Assembly: GCF_036825535.1 (NCBI RefSeq)
Contig: NZ_CP098812.1
Span: 1,240,001-1,304,000, forward strand
Source of the DNA: Parasalinivibrio latis
GTDB taxonomy: Bacteria > Pseudomonadota > Gammaproteobacteria > Enterobacterales > Vibrionaceae
Length of the DNA: 64,000 nt
Direction of reading: 5' to 3'
Position numbers and translations under genes: made by a program. Below, piece after piece: positions 27,010-34,481 of this stretch. Below the pieces are notes generated by a model. That model worked only from the letters and a program-made list of their open reading frames with translations, ran no database searches and was not told where the DNA came from. Numbering within the stretch: position 1 is the stretch's first letter; every line of letters begins with the position of its first letter.

Positions 27010-28251
27010 GTGCCCGAAGGAATCAAAGTTGCGATGATTAGCACCGGTGAAGAAGTACTGCACGGCGATATTACTGACACCAATGCCGCATGGTTATCCC
27101 GTTTGTTTTTCCAACAGGGGTTCCGTCTGCATAGAAGAACAACGGTAGGTGACAGCAAGGACGATATTTGTTCTGAACTGCTGCAGGCAAGCCTTAAATC
27201 AGATGTCGTCATCGTTAATGGTGGGTTGGGACCCACGACTGACGATCTCACTGCTGAAGCGGCTTCAATGGCAATGGGGGTGGAGCTGGTTTTAAACCGC
27301 AGTTGGGTGGATGTGTTGGAACAAATGTTCTCCAAATCCGGCCGGGAAATGCCCAAAAGCAATATCAAGCAAGCAATGTTGCCCGAGGGTGCAGAGTTGC
27401 TTGATAACCCTATTGGTACTGCCTGCGGTTTTGCCTGTCACCTGAATGAGTGCTGGCTGTTTTTTACACCCGGTGTCCCAAGTGAGTTCACCAAAATGGT
27501 GGAGGAGCAGGTTCTTCCCCGGATACGAAGTGCCTTTCCTGATAACCCGGCGTTTGTCTGTGATCGTTTCTATACCTTTGGTCTTTCTGAAGCGAACCTT
27601 AACGACAGTCTGAGTGGTGTCGCTCTTTCCCCGGATAGTGAGATGGGCTACCGATCATCCCTGCCATTTATAGAAGTTAAGCTGTTTTCCCCATCATCAC
27701 TGTCTGATGATGAGAAGAAAATTGGGGACATTGTGGGTGTTCTTGGAGACAACCTGGTGTCCAGGGATCAGCCGATGAGGGAGGCCGTTGCAGCAAAACT
27801 CGGTAAGCACAATGTAACCCTGTCGGTAGCTGAGCAATTTACTGCAGGGAACCTGACGTCCTGGCTTTCAGAGTCGGATATCTTTCAGGGAATATTGCAA
27901 CAAGGCTGGGTGATGTCTTCCTGCCAACAGCCGGAACTAGCAGACAAGAACGCGCTTGCAGCAGCGTTGGCAATGGCGACTGCAGCCCGGGAGAAAACCC
28001 AGTCTGCCATAGCGTTGGCGTGCGGGTGTGAAAGTGCAGAGGGTGAAGTCTCTATTGCTATGTCCACACCTGTCGGGGACTGGGGACAAACCCTGAAATT
28101 CCGCAGGCGATGGCCTGTTAATGATCGCCGGTCGCTCATCAGTACCGCTATGCTGGATATGGTTCGCCGCTGGACTGAGGATAAAGATGTTATTGGACAG
28201 TATATGTCGATGACTTGTGTTGAAGAGTTGTACCTTCCTGCGCAATCGTAG
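27010..28251 (+). CDS. CinA-like protein (YfaY type) with degenerate deamidase domain
   Basis: Two-domain CinA family protein of 413 residues. The N-terminal MoaB/COG1058 domain has STGEEVLHGDITDTN near residue 11 and NGGLGPTTDDLT near residue 72. The C-terminal PncC-like domain normally carries an AESCTGG active-site motif, but here the corresponding segment reads VAEQFTAGN, so the catalytic serine is absent. E. coli YfaY shows the same kind of loss. The start is GTG at 27010 with AAGGAG 7 bases upstream. It is convergent with yfaE-nrdBA, which is also the E. coli neighbourhood. NMN deamidase activity is unlikely. Confidence 0.88.
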   Translation: MPEGIKVAMISTGEEVLHGDITDTNAAWLSRLFFQQGFRLHRRTTVGDSKDDICSELLQASLKSDVVIVNGGLGPTTDDLTAEAASMAMGVELVLNRSWVDVLEQMFSKSGREMPKSNIKQAMLPEGAELLDNPIGTACGFACHLNECWLFFTPGVPSEFTKMVEEQVLPRIRSAFPDNPAFVCDRFYTFGLSEANLNDSLSGVALSPDSEMGYRSSLPFIEVKLFSPSSLSDDEKKIGDIVGVLGDNLVSRDQPMREAVAAKLGKHNVTLSVAEQFTAGNLTSWLSESDIFQGILQQGWVMSSCQQPELADKNALAAALAMATAAREKTQSAIALACGCESAEGEVSIAMSTPVGDWGQTLKFRRRWPVNDRRSLISTAMLDMVRRWTEDKDVIGQYMSMTCVEELYLPAQS

Positions 28252-28272
28252 CGAAATCAACCTGGCCACTGA

Positions 28273-28300
28273 CAAAAACGGCAGCCATTTGGCTGCCGTT
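28273..28300 (-). terminator. Rho-independent terminator of the nrdAB-yfaE operon
   Basis: Read on the minus strand: a perfect 10-bp stem AACGGCAGCC / GGCTGCCGTT with an AAAT loop, followed by TTTG. It lies 15 bp after the yfaE stop. Confidence 0.85.
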
Positions 28301-28315
28301 ATGGTGTAAGCAAGC

Positions 28316-28606
28316 TCAACCGTTAGAAGCTTTGTCCATCTGAACGCTGACGGTGTAATCAAATTCCAATGTGACATCTGTAAGTGGACGGCTCTGGCAG
28401 GTAAGGATTTCATCTTTACCGGTATAAGCCAGGGAATCTTTCTGGGATACCTTGCCCGTGGCCAAGCGGCAGCGGCAAGCGCCACAGACCCCATTCCGGC
28501 ATTGGTATTCAGGTTGCAACCCCGCATTTTCCAGCTGTTTAAGCAACGACTCGCCAGTATTCCCGTCTACCTCGAAGCCGTTAACGTTCAGAGTGACTTT
28601 ACTCAT
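28316..28606 (-). CDS. yfaE: 2Fe-2S ferredoxin YfaE, ribonucleotide reductase cofactor maintenance
   Basis: Small plant-type ferredoxin thought to reduce and regenerate the diferric-tyrosyl radical of NrdB. The start at 28606 (MSKVTLNVNGFEV) gives 96 residues and lies 10 bp after the nrdB stop. An in-frame ATG at 28645, inside nrdB, is less likely. The cluster ligands are C36-x4-C41-x2-C44-x25-C70, the standard 2Fe-2S spacing, with an extra cysteine at 46. It is third in nrdA-nrdB-yfaE, as in E. coli. Confidence 0.94.
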   Translation of the reverse strand: MSKVTLNVNGFEVDGNTGESLLKQLENAGLQPEYQCRNGVCGACRCRLATGKVSQKDSLAYTGKDEILTCQSRPLTDVTLEFDYTVSVQMDKASNG

Positions 28607-28616
28607 AAGATCAGGC

Positions 28617-29750
28617 TCAAAGCTCAAAGTCGTCCAGATCGCCAAGGTCTACCGCACTGTCAATTTGTCCCACGAGGTAGGAACTGATCTCAGCTTCCTG
28701 TGGAGCGACCTGAACGTTGTCTGAAGAAAGCCATGCATTGATCCAAGGGATTGGATTGTGGCTCGAAGTGGCATAAGCCGGTTTGAGGCCGACAGCTTGC
28801 ATACGAAGGTTGGTGATGTACTCCACGTACTGGCAGAGAATATCTTTGTTAAGGCCAATCATTGAGCCGTCTTTAAACAGGTACTCCGCCCACTCTTTTT
28901 CCTGCTCGGCAGCTTTCTTGAACAGGTCAAAGCACTCTTGCTCAGCCTCACGAGCGATTTCTCCCATTTCCGCATCGTCTTCACCGCTGCGCAGAATGTT
29001 CAGCATGTGCTGGGTACCGGTGAGGTGCAATGCTTCGTCACGGGCAATCAGCTTGATGATTTTGGCGTTACCTTCCATAAGCTCCCGCTCAGCGAAAGCA
29101 AACGAACAGGCGAAGCTGACATAGAAGCGAATGGCTTCCAGCGCATTAACGCACATTAGGCAAACGTAAAGCTTGTGCTTGAGATTGCGCAGCGAAACCG
29201 AGACCTTTTCACCATTGATCACATGTTCCCCTTCACCCAGTTGGTGGTAGAGGTTGGTGGCTTCAATCAGGTCATCATAATAGCCGGCAATGTCGTTGGC
29301 ACGCTTGATGATATGTTCGTTGACTACGATATCGTCAAAGACCATTGAAGGATCTTTGACAATGTTGCGGATAATATGGGTGTACGAGCGTGAGTGAATG
29401 GTTTCTGAAAACGCCCATGTTTCAACCCAGGTTTCCAGCTCAGGGATGGAAATCAGTGGAAGCAGCGCAACATTAGGACTGCGGCCCTGAATAGAGTCGA
29501 GCAGAGTCTGGTATTTCAGGTTGCTGATGAAAATATGCTGTTCGTGTTCAGGTAACTGGTTGTAATCGATACGGTCGCCGGAGACATCAACTTCTTCTGG
29601 GCGCCAGAAAAAGGAAAGTTGTTTTTCAATCAGCTTTTCGAAGATTTCATATTTTTGCTGATCGTAACGGGCAACATTTACCGGTTGTCCGAAAAACATT
29701 GGTTCTTTGAGAGGGTTGTTATTTATCTTTGAAAAGGTGCTGTAGGCCAT
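28617..29750 (-). CDS. nrdB: Class Ia ribonucleotide reductase, beta (radical) subunit
   Basis: Houses the diiron centre and tyrosyl radical that starts ribonucleotide reduction in NrdA. The 377-residue protein has the family start FSKINNNPLKEPMFFGQPVN. The ligand-bearing helices are visible in LPEHEQHIFISNLKYQ, SETIHSRSYTHII and IARDEALHLTGTQ. The acidic C-terminus (DLGDLDDFEL), which docks on NrdA, is intact. The length agrees with E. coli (376). It is separated from nrdA by 66 bp that contain a hairpin. Confidence 0.97.
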   Translation of the reverse strand: MAYSTFSKINNNPLKEPMFFGQPVNVARYDQQKYEIFEKLIEKQLSFFWRPEEVDVSGDRIDYNQLPEHEQHIFISNLKYQTLLDSIQGRSPNVALLPLISIPELETWVETWAFSETIHSRSYTHIIRNIVKDPSMVFDDIVVNEHIIKRANDIAGYYDDLIEATNLYHQLGEGEHVINGEKVSVSLRNLKHKLYVCLMCVNALEAIRFYVSFACSFAFAERELMEGNAKIIKLIARDEALHLTGTQHMLNILRSGEDDAEMGEIAREAEQECFDLFKKAAEQEKEWAEYLFKDGSMIGLNKDILCQYVEYITNLRMQAVGLKPAYATSSHNPIPWINAWLSSDNVQVAPQEAEISSYLVGQIDSAVDLGDLDDFEL

Positions 29751-29781
29751 TTACTTAACCGCCAAATAAATTAAAACCGAT

Positions 29782-29801
29782 GGGGAGCACACCGGCTCCC
29801 C
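29782..29801 (-). other. Intercistronic hairpin between nrdA and nrdB
   Basis: A perfect 7-bp stem GGGGAGC / GCTCCCC with a 6-base loop, followed on the minus strand by an AT-rich stretch with TTTTAATTTATTT. It could be a leaky terminator or a processing/stability element that sets the nrdA:nrdB ratio. Confidence 0.6.
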
Positions 29802-29816
29802 ACACTAACGTTGTCC

Positions 29817-32093
29817 TTAGATCTTACATGCACCGCCTGCACAGCCATCATCTTCTTTGATGTCTTCCTGGGCATCAGCTGCACCGTCACGGGTGTTGTG
29901 ATAGTACAGTGTTTTCACTCCCAGTTTGTAGGCTGTTAGCAGGTCTTTCAGCAGGAGTTTCATTGGAACCCTGCCGTTTTCGAATTTGCTTGGATCGTAG
30001 TTGGTATTTGCAGAGATAGCCTGGTCAACAAACTTCTGCATGATACCAACCAACTGCAGGTATCCGTCATTTCCGCCGATATTCCAAAGCAACTCATAGC
30101 TGTCACGGCAATTTTCGTAATCCGGTACCACTTGCTTGAGGATTCCGTCTTTCGATGCTTTTACGGAAACGAATCCACGTGGAGGCTCAATGCCATTGGT
30201 CGCATTTGAGATCTGCGAAGAGGTTTCTGATGGCATCAGCGCAGTCAGCGTAGAGTTACGCAGGCCGTGAGTGACGATCTCTTCGCGCAGAGCTTCCCAA
30301 TCGTAGTGCAGAGGCTCATCGCAAACTGCATCGATATCTTTCTTGTACGAATCAATCGGAAGGATGCCTTTCGCGTAAGTCGTTTCATTAAACGCCGGGC
30401 ACGCGCCTTTCTCTTTTGCCAGGTTTACAGAGGCTTTCAGCAGGTGGTACTGAATAGCTTCAAAGGCACGGTGAGTCAGGGCATTGCCGCTTCCGTCAGA
30501 GTAGCGGGCACCGTGCTTCGCCAGGTAGTAAGCAAAGTTAATAACACCGATACCCAGAGTGCGGCGGTTCATTGTCGCTTTATAAGCCGCCGGCAAAGGG
30601 TAATCCTGGTAGTCCAGAAGGCTGTCGAGTGCACGGACTGCAAGTTCAGAAAGCTCTTCCAGCTCATCCAGGGATTTAATTGCACCCAGGTTGAATGCAG
30701 ACAATGTACACAGTGCAATTTCACCCTGGTCATCTTCTACGTTGCTCAAAGGCTTGGTAGGCAGCGCTATTTCCAGACAGAGGTTGGACTGGCGTATTGG
30801 AGCGACAGCCGGGTCAAACGGGCTGTGGGTGTTACAGTGGTCCACATTTTGGATATAGATCCGGCCTGTTGAGGCTCGTTCCTGCATCAGCAGCGAGAAT
30901 AGCTCAATGGCTTTAACGGTTTCGCGCTTGATACTAGAGTCGTTTTCATATTGCTCGTAAAGGCGTTCAAATTCGTCCTGGTTTTCGAAGAAGGCATCGT
31001 AAAGCCCTGGGACGTCAGAAGGCGAGAACAGGGAGATGTTGCCACCTTTAATCAGGCGGGTATACATCAGCTTGTTGATCTGTACACCGTAGTCCATGTG
31101 GCGGACACGGTTTTCCTCAACACCACGGTTGTTTTTCAGTACCAACAGTGACTGCACTTCGCGGTGCCAGATAGGGTAGAACAATGTTGCCGCACCACCG
31201 CGAACCCCGCCTTGTGAACAGCACTTTACTGCGGTCTGGAAGTACTTGTAGAACGGGATACACCCTGTGTGGAAAGCCTCTCCACCGCGAATTGGGCTGC
31301 CCAGTGCACGGATACGTCCGGCATTGATACCAATACCCGCGCGCTGTGAAACATAGCGTACGATAGAGCTGGCAGTTGCGTTGATTGAGTCGAGGCTGTC
31401 GTCACACTCAATCAGTACACATGAGCTGAACTGGCGGGTAGGGGTACGAACACCGGCCATGATTGGTGTTGGCAGAGAAATCTTGAAGGTAGATACAGCG
31501 TCATAGAAACGGCGAACGTAGTCCAGACGGGTTTCTTTTGGGTAGCCTGAGAACAGACAGGCCGCGACCATCATGTAAAGGAACTGTGCACTTTCATAGA
31601 TTTCGCCTGTCACACGGTTCTGCACCAGATACTTACCTTCCAGCTGTTTTACGGCTGCATAGGAGAAGTTCATATCACGCCAGTGATCGATGTAACTGTC
31701 GAGAATGTTCAGCTCTTCAGAGGTATAGTCTTCCAGCAGATGGCCGTCGTACTTGCCCATGTCGACCATTTTTGCAACGTGATCTGCCAGGCGTGGTGGT
31801 TCAAACTGGCCGAATGCTTTCTTGCGCAGGTGGAAAATCGCCAGGCGTGCAGCGAGATACTGGTAATCCGGGGTGGCTTCTGAGATCAGATCTGCGGCTG
31901 CTTTGATAATGGTCTCGTGAATGTCTTCGGTCTTTATACCGTCATAAAATTGGATGTGAGAGCGCAGTTCTACTTGCGAAACAGAGACGTTATTCAGATC
32001 TTCTGCTGCCCAATCCAGTACGCGGTGGATCTTATCTAAATCTATGTTTTCTTTACGACCATCGCGCTTTGTTACGGTAAGTTGTTGGTTCAT
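29817..32093 (-). CDS. nrdA: Class Ia ribonucleotide reductase, alpha subunit
   Basis: Catalytic subunit that reduces ribonucleoside diphosphates to deoxy forms. The 758-residue protein has an N-terminal ATP-cone (about 1-95) for dATP feedback control. The ten-stranded barrel follows, with the NLCLEI active-site strand and the radical-transfer tyrosines in the C-terminal part. It ends in the redox-active C-x4-C tail GCAGGACKI. Length is near E. coli (761). It is first in the nrdA-nrdB-yfaE operon; its promoter region carries NrdR-like and DnaA sites. Confidence 0.98.
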   Translation of the reverse strand: MNQQLTVTKRDGRKENIDLDKIHRVLDWAAEDLNNVSVSQVELRSHIQFYDGIKTEDIHETIIKAAADLISEATPDYQYLAARLAIFHLRKKAFGQFEPPRLADHVAKMVDMGKYDGHLLEDYTSEELNILDSYIDHWRDMNFSYAAVKQLEGKYLVQNRVTGEIYESAQFLYMMVAACLFSGYPKETRLDYVRRFYDAVSTFKISLPTPIMAGVRTPTRQFSSCVLIECDDSLDSINATASSIVRYVSQRAGIGINAGRIRALGSPIRGGEAFHTGCIPFYKYFQTAVKCCSQGGVRGGAATLFYPIWHREVQSLLVLKNNRGVEENRVRHMDYGVQINKLMYTRLIKGGNISLFSPSDVPGLYDAFFENQDEFERLYEQYENDSSIKRETVKAIELFSLLMQERASTGRIYIQNVDHCNTHSPFDPAVAPIRQSNLCLEIALPTKPLSNVEDDQGEIALCTLSAFNLGAIKSLDELEELSELAVRALDSLLDYQDYPLPAAYKATMNRRTLGIGVINFAYYLAKHGARYSDGSGNALTHRAFEAIQYHLLKASVNLAKEKGACPAFNETTYAKGILPIDSYKKDIDAVCDEPLHYDWEALREEIVTHGLRNSTLTALMPSETSSQISNATNGIEPPRGFVSVKASKDGILKQVVPDYENCRDSYELLWNIGGNDGYLQLVGIMQKFVDQAISANTNYDPSKFENGRVPMKLLLKDLLTAYKLGVKTLYYHNTRDGAADAQEDIKEDDGCAGGACKI

Positions 32094-32200
32094 TTTATGC
32101 CTTATCCCAGATTTTTCTCAGCAAAGCACCATTTATGCAAAAATCACATAAATGGCGCTCGCTGTACGACTGACGTTTCTCCGCACCTGATTATTCTTTA

Positions 32201-32265
32201 ACACAATATATAGGGGTGCATTGGCTTGTTGGTTACAAGATAGTGTTGATTTCGCCGCTTTGCAA
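32201..32265 (-). promoter_or_regulatory. nrdA promoter with two NrdR-like boxes
   Basis: On the minus strand, -35 TTGCAA (32260-32265), a 17-base spacer and -10 TATCTT (32237-32242) predict a start near 32230. An NrdR-like box lies at 32201-32216 (plus-strand ACACAATATATAGGGG, against the consensus acaCwAtATaTwGtgt). A weaker one at 32231-32246 overlaps the -10. The centres are 30 bp apart, about three helical turns, close to the spacing usual for NrdR. The rest of the 404-bp gap (32094-32497) holds a DnaA box, a GTTGGCT/AGCCAAC palindrome at 32444-32459, and no gene. Confidence 0.65.
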
Positions 32266-32286
32266 GGCATGGGATAGTTACGAAAA

Positions 32287-32295
32287 TGTGGATAA
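32287..32295 (-). promoter_or_regulatory. Perfect DnaA box upstream of the nrdA promoter
   Basis: TTATCCACA on the minus strand is the consensus R-type DnaA box. It lies about 22-30 bp upstream of the predicted -35. E. coli nrdAB is known to be controlled by DnaA from upstream boxes, so a similar link between replication initiation and dNTP supply is likely. I saw only one perfect box. Confidence 0.7.
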
Positions 32296-32497
32296 CTTGG
32301 GGATGTGAAATTAAATGTTAGTGCTCACTCACCGATGATTCCCAATGCTACCAGTATTGGAAAAAAAGCAAGTGTAAAAATCTCTCTTTTTCCAGTCTCA
32401 AAAATAAGTTTTCTACCTGAACTGTTTGAACATCACGTAATCAGTTGGCTGTAGCCAACAACCCGATATTCGCGAAGTTTTTTAATTGTGACTGTTG

Positions 32498-33154
32498 TCA
32501 AAACAGCGACAGTAAATCCACAGGATTGGAGAGAATTTGATCTGCCTCCCACCCAATTGGATTTCCATCCGCTCCCGTATATCCCCATGCTGCAACTGCA
32601 GACAACATTGTTGCATTTTTCGCCGCGATGACATCGTTTCTGATGTCCCCGATATAAAGACAGCGATTTGCACCAATGTGCAACTGGTCTGCTGCATACC
32701 AAAGAGGCTCAGGATGAGGTTTGGCAACGGTCAGGGTATCGGCGCAAACCAACACCCTGGTGCGTGTGAGCAGGTCGAAATGAGGAAGGAGTAACTCGGT
32801 AAGGTACGTTGGTTTGTTTGTGACAATGCCCCACGGGATGTCAAGTTCATCTAACCCGGCAAGCATTTCGCTGACACCTGCGTATTGAGTCGTGCCATGG
32901 CAGATATGGTTTGCGTAGTAATCCAGGAACTGGCCTCGCAGTGATTTTGCATCCATGGTAGCGATATGCTCGCCGAAACCGGCCTTCAGTAACCCTGTCG
33001 CGCCGTAGCTGGTGTTGTCCTGTATCTGGCGTTTGGAAAGGGGAGGGAACTGGTGTAATGCCAGGACATGGTTTGCCGCTGCAGCCATATCTGCAGCGGT
33101 ATCTAGCAAGGTTCCATCCAGATCAAACAGCACTGCGTCTGCGTACCGGGTCAT
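32498..33154 (-). CDS. HAD-family phosphatase, Gph/MupP type
   Basis: Cytoplasmic HAD phosphatase of 218 residues with all four motifs: I FDLDGTLLDT (residues 10-19), II VTNKP (about 116), III the lysine in AKPHPEPL (about 148) and IV YIGDIRNDV (about 172). It resembles phosphoglycolate phosphatase. It lies just after ubiG, where Pseudomonas has mupP (N-acetylmuramate 6-phosphate phosphatase), so peptidoglycan recycling is the main alternative substrate assignment. One change from the common motif is IGDIRND instead of IGDxxxD with Ser/Thr; the essential Asp residues remain. Likely co-transcribed with ubiG (39 bp apart). Confidence 0.85.
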   Translation of the reverse strand: MTRYADAVLFDLDGTLLDTAADMAAAANHVLALHQFPPLSKRQIQDNTSYGATGLLKAGFGEHIATMDAKSLRGQFLDYYANHICHGTTQYAGVSEMLAGLDELDIPWGIVTNKPTYLTELLLPHFDLLTRTRVLVCADTLTVAKPHPEPLWYAADQLHIGANRCLYIGDIRNDVIAAKNATMLSAVAAWGYTGADGNPIGWEADQILSNPVDLLSLF

Positions 33155-33193
33155 CCGTTTCCTCTTTATATAGAAGGGTAATGGCGGCTTACG

Positions 33194-33907
33194 TTAATCT
33201 TCCGACTTTCGGGTATGGACGATGTAATTTACATCGACATTATTTCCAAGCCAGTAGTTACCAGTGAGCGGGTTATAATGCAGGCCGGTAATATGCTGGT
33301 CTTTCAAAGGCGTCGCATCAATCATGCGCAGCAACTCGCTGGGCTTGATGAATTTGTCAAAGTCATGGGTTCCTTTGGGAACAATTTTCAACAGGTACTC
33401 TGCTCCGAAAATGGCAAAAGCCCAGGATTTAGGGTTTCGGTTAAGCGTTGAAAAGAAAACATGCCCACCGGGTTTCACCAGCTTTGAACAGGAAGCAATA
33501 ATGGATGCCGGGTCGGGGACATGCTCAAGCATTTCCATACATGTCACCACATCATATAAGCCCGGATTTTCTTCGGCGTGTTCTTCGACGGTACACTGTG
33601 TATAAGTAACTTTGACGCCGCTCTCCAGTGCATGGAGTCGAGCCACGGTCAGAGGCTCTTTACCCATATCAAGGCCGGTGACTTCAGCTCCTTCCTGCGC
33701 CATGCTTTCAGCAAGAATGCCACCGCCGCAGCCGACATCCAGAACTTTCTTCCCAAACAGCCCGCCGCACAGATCCATCACGTAGTTAAGGCGCAAAGGA
33801 TTAATTTGGTGCAGTGGCTTGAATTCGCCCTCAAGATCCCACCATCGGGATGCCATATCTTCGAACTTTTTAATTTCTGACGGATCAACGTTTTGCTGTA
33901 CGGCCAT
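33194..33907 (-). CDS. ubiG: Ubiquinone biosynthesis O-methyltransferase UbiG
   Basis: SAM-dependent methyltransferase that performs both O-methylations in ubiquinone synthesis. I chose the ATG at 33907 (MAVQQNVDPSEIKKFEDMA), which gives 237 residues and fits E. coli UbiG (240). A neighbouring ATG at 33910 is equally possible. The frame stays open upstream to an ATG at 34072, but that 54-residue extension has no family counterpart and includes a terminator-like hairpin and a -10 box. SAM motif I is VLDVGCGGG (about residues 55-63). SRWWDLEGEFKPLHQINPLR is the family N-terminal signature. Confidence 0.94.
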   Translation of the reverse strand: MAVQQNVDPSEIKKFEDMASRWWDLEGEFKPLHQINPLRLNYVMDLCGGLFGKKVLDVGCGGGILAESMAQEGAEVTGLDMGKEPLTVARLHALESGVKVTYTQCTVEEHAEENPGLYDVVTCMEMLEHVPDPASIIASCSKLVKPGGHVFFSTLNRNPKSWAFAIFGAEYLLKIVPKGTHDFDKFIKPSELLRMIDATPLKDQHITGLHYNPLTGNYWLGNNVDVNYIVHTRKSED

Positions 33908-33943
33908 CATTGCCCACTTTATGTCTTTTGATTCCTGCGGGTC

Positions 33944-33949
33944 ATTATA
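33944..33949 (-). promoter_or_regulatory. Candidate -10 box for ubiG
   Basis: TATAAT on the minus strand, 34-37 bp before the ubiG start, after the hairpin at 33969-33991. No strong -35 is present at 17 bp (TTTCTC is the closest), so the call rests mainly on the perfect -10 and its position. Confidence 0.5.
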
Positions 33950-33968
33950 CCTAACCGGTACAAAGGAG

Positions 33969-33991
33969 AAAGCAGCGACGATCGCTGCTTT
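33969..33991 (-). terminator. Terminator-like hairpin between the 35-codon ORF and ubiG
   Basis: A perfect 10-bp inverted repeat AAAGCAGCGA / TCGCTGCTTT with a 3-base loop, followed on the minus strand by TTTCTCCTTTG. The U-tract is moderate. Together with the ubiG -10 box just downstream, it separates the small ORF from ubiG. Confidence 0.55.
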
Positions 33992-34055
33992 CATTGGTGG
34001 AGCCAGTAGTTTTGTTGCATCAAGTGAAAACGTGACTGCTAAACGCGTAAAAGGG

Positions 34056-34163
34056 TCAGCTTGACGCAACATTCGTTAGGGTAATAGCGGTGATCATTGC
34101 AAACACAACGTATTTACAGACAATCAGCGAGTAACCGATAAGGTTAATCACGGGCGCTAACAT
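34056..34163 (-). CDS. Small hydrophobic protein, 35 residues, function unknown
   Basis: An unlisted small ORF on the minus strand, from ATG at 34161-34163 to TGA at 34056-34058. The Shine-Dalgarno AAGGAGGT is a perfect 8-base match to the 16S anti-SD, placed 4 bases before the ATG. This is one of the strongest sites in the window. The 35-residue product (MLAPVINLIGYSLIVCKYVV, then FAMITAITLTNVASS) is almost entirely hydrophobic with one lysine at 17, which suggests a single membrane span. A candidate promoter lies upstream and a hairpin downstream, so it may be its own transcript of about 250 bases. I know no homologue. It could be a small membrane protein, a leader peptide or a type I toxin-like peptide. 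Confidence 0.55.
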   Translation of the reverse strand: MLAPVINLIGYSLIVCKYVVFAMITAITLTNVASS

Positions 34164-34224
34164 GTGAACCTCCTTTCTATGGAGATGAATGAAGCTGTAC
34201 CGTTATTAATATTAGTCTAATTGC

Positions 34225-34253
34225 ATTTTATGCATTGAGAGGCAGCTCTCGAA
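34225..34253 (-). promoter_or_regulatory. Candidate promoter for the 35-codon ORF
   Basis: On the minus strand, -10 TAAAAT (34225-34230) and -35 TTCGAG (34248-34253) with a 17-base spacer. The -10 is good and the -35 is weak. The start would be near 34218, giving a leader of about 55 bases. The -10 lies inside a TGCAT/ATGCA palindrome. The gyrA-side bases 34254-34417 hold no gene that I can support. Confidence 0.4.
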
Positions 34254-34417
34254 CAGCATGAAGACCACAACAAAGTTAAGGATTTGTTTCCTGAATCACA
34301 ATAGATTGCAACAGACTGTATTTTCGTTGTTTTAATAATGGAATTTGCTAAAAACATGGTTGAGCGTGGATTCGTGAGCAGACTCAAATCAAATAGGTGC
34401 CTTAGGGGCGCTGAGTA

Positions 34418-34426
34418 TGCTATTCT
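34418..34426 (+). promoter_or_regulatory. Extended -10 promoter for gyrA
   Basis: TGC-TATTCT at 34418-34426, an extended -10 element (TGn) with a near-consensus hexamer, 56 bp before the gyrA ATG. No clear -35 is present, which is usual for extended -10 promoters and for supercoiling-sensitive gyr promoters. Confidence 0.55.
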
Positions 34427-34481
34427 CCCGTACCTTGCCCGTATTTAAATACGACAGATTTAGCTGAGGGACTGAAGCTCC

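Noticed and set aside
33911..34072. A 54-residue N-terminal extension of UbiG from ATG 34072
   Set aside because: The family starts near 33907, and the extension would span a perfect hairpin and a TATAAT box; it also overlaps the end of the 35-codon ORF.
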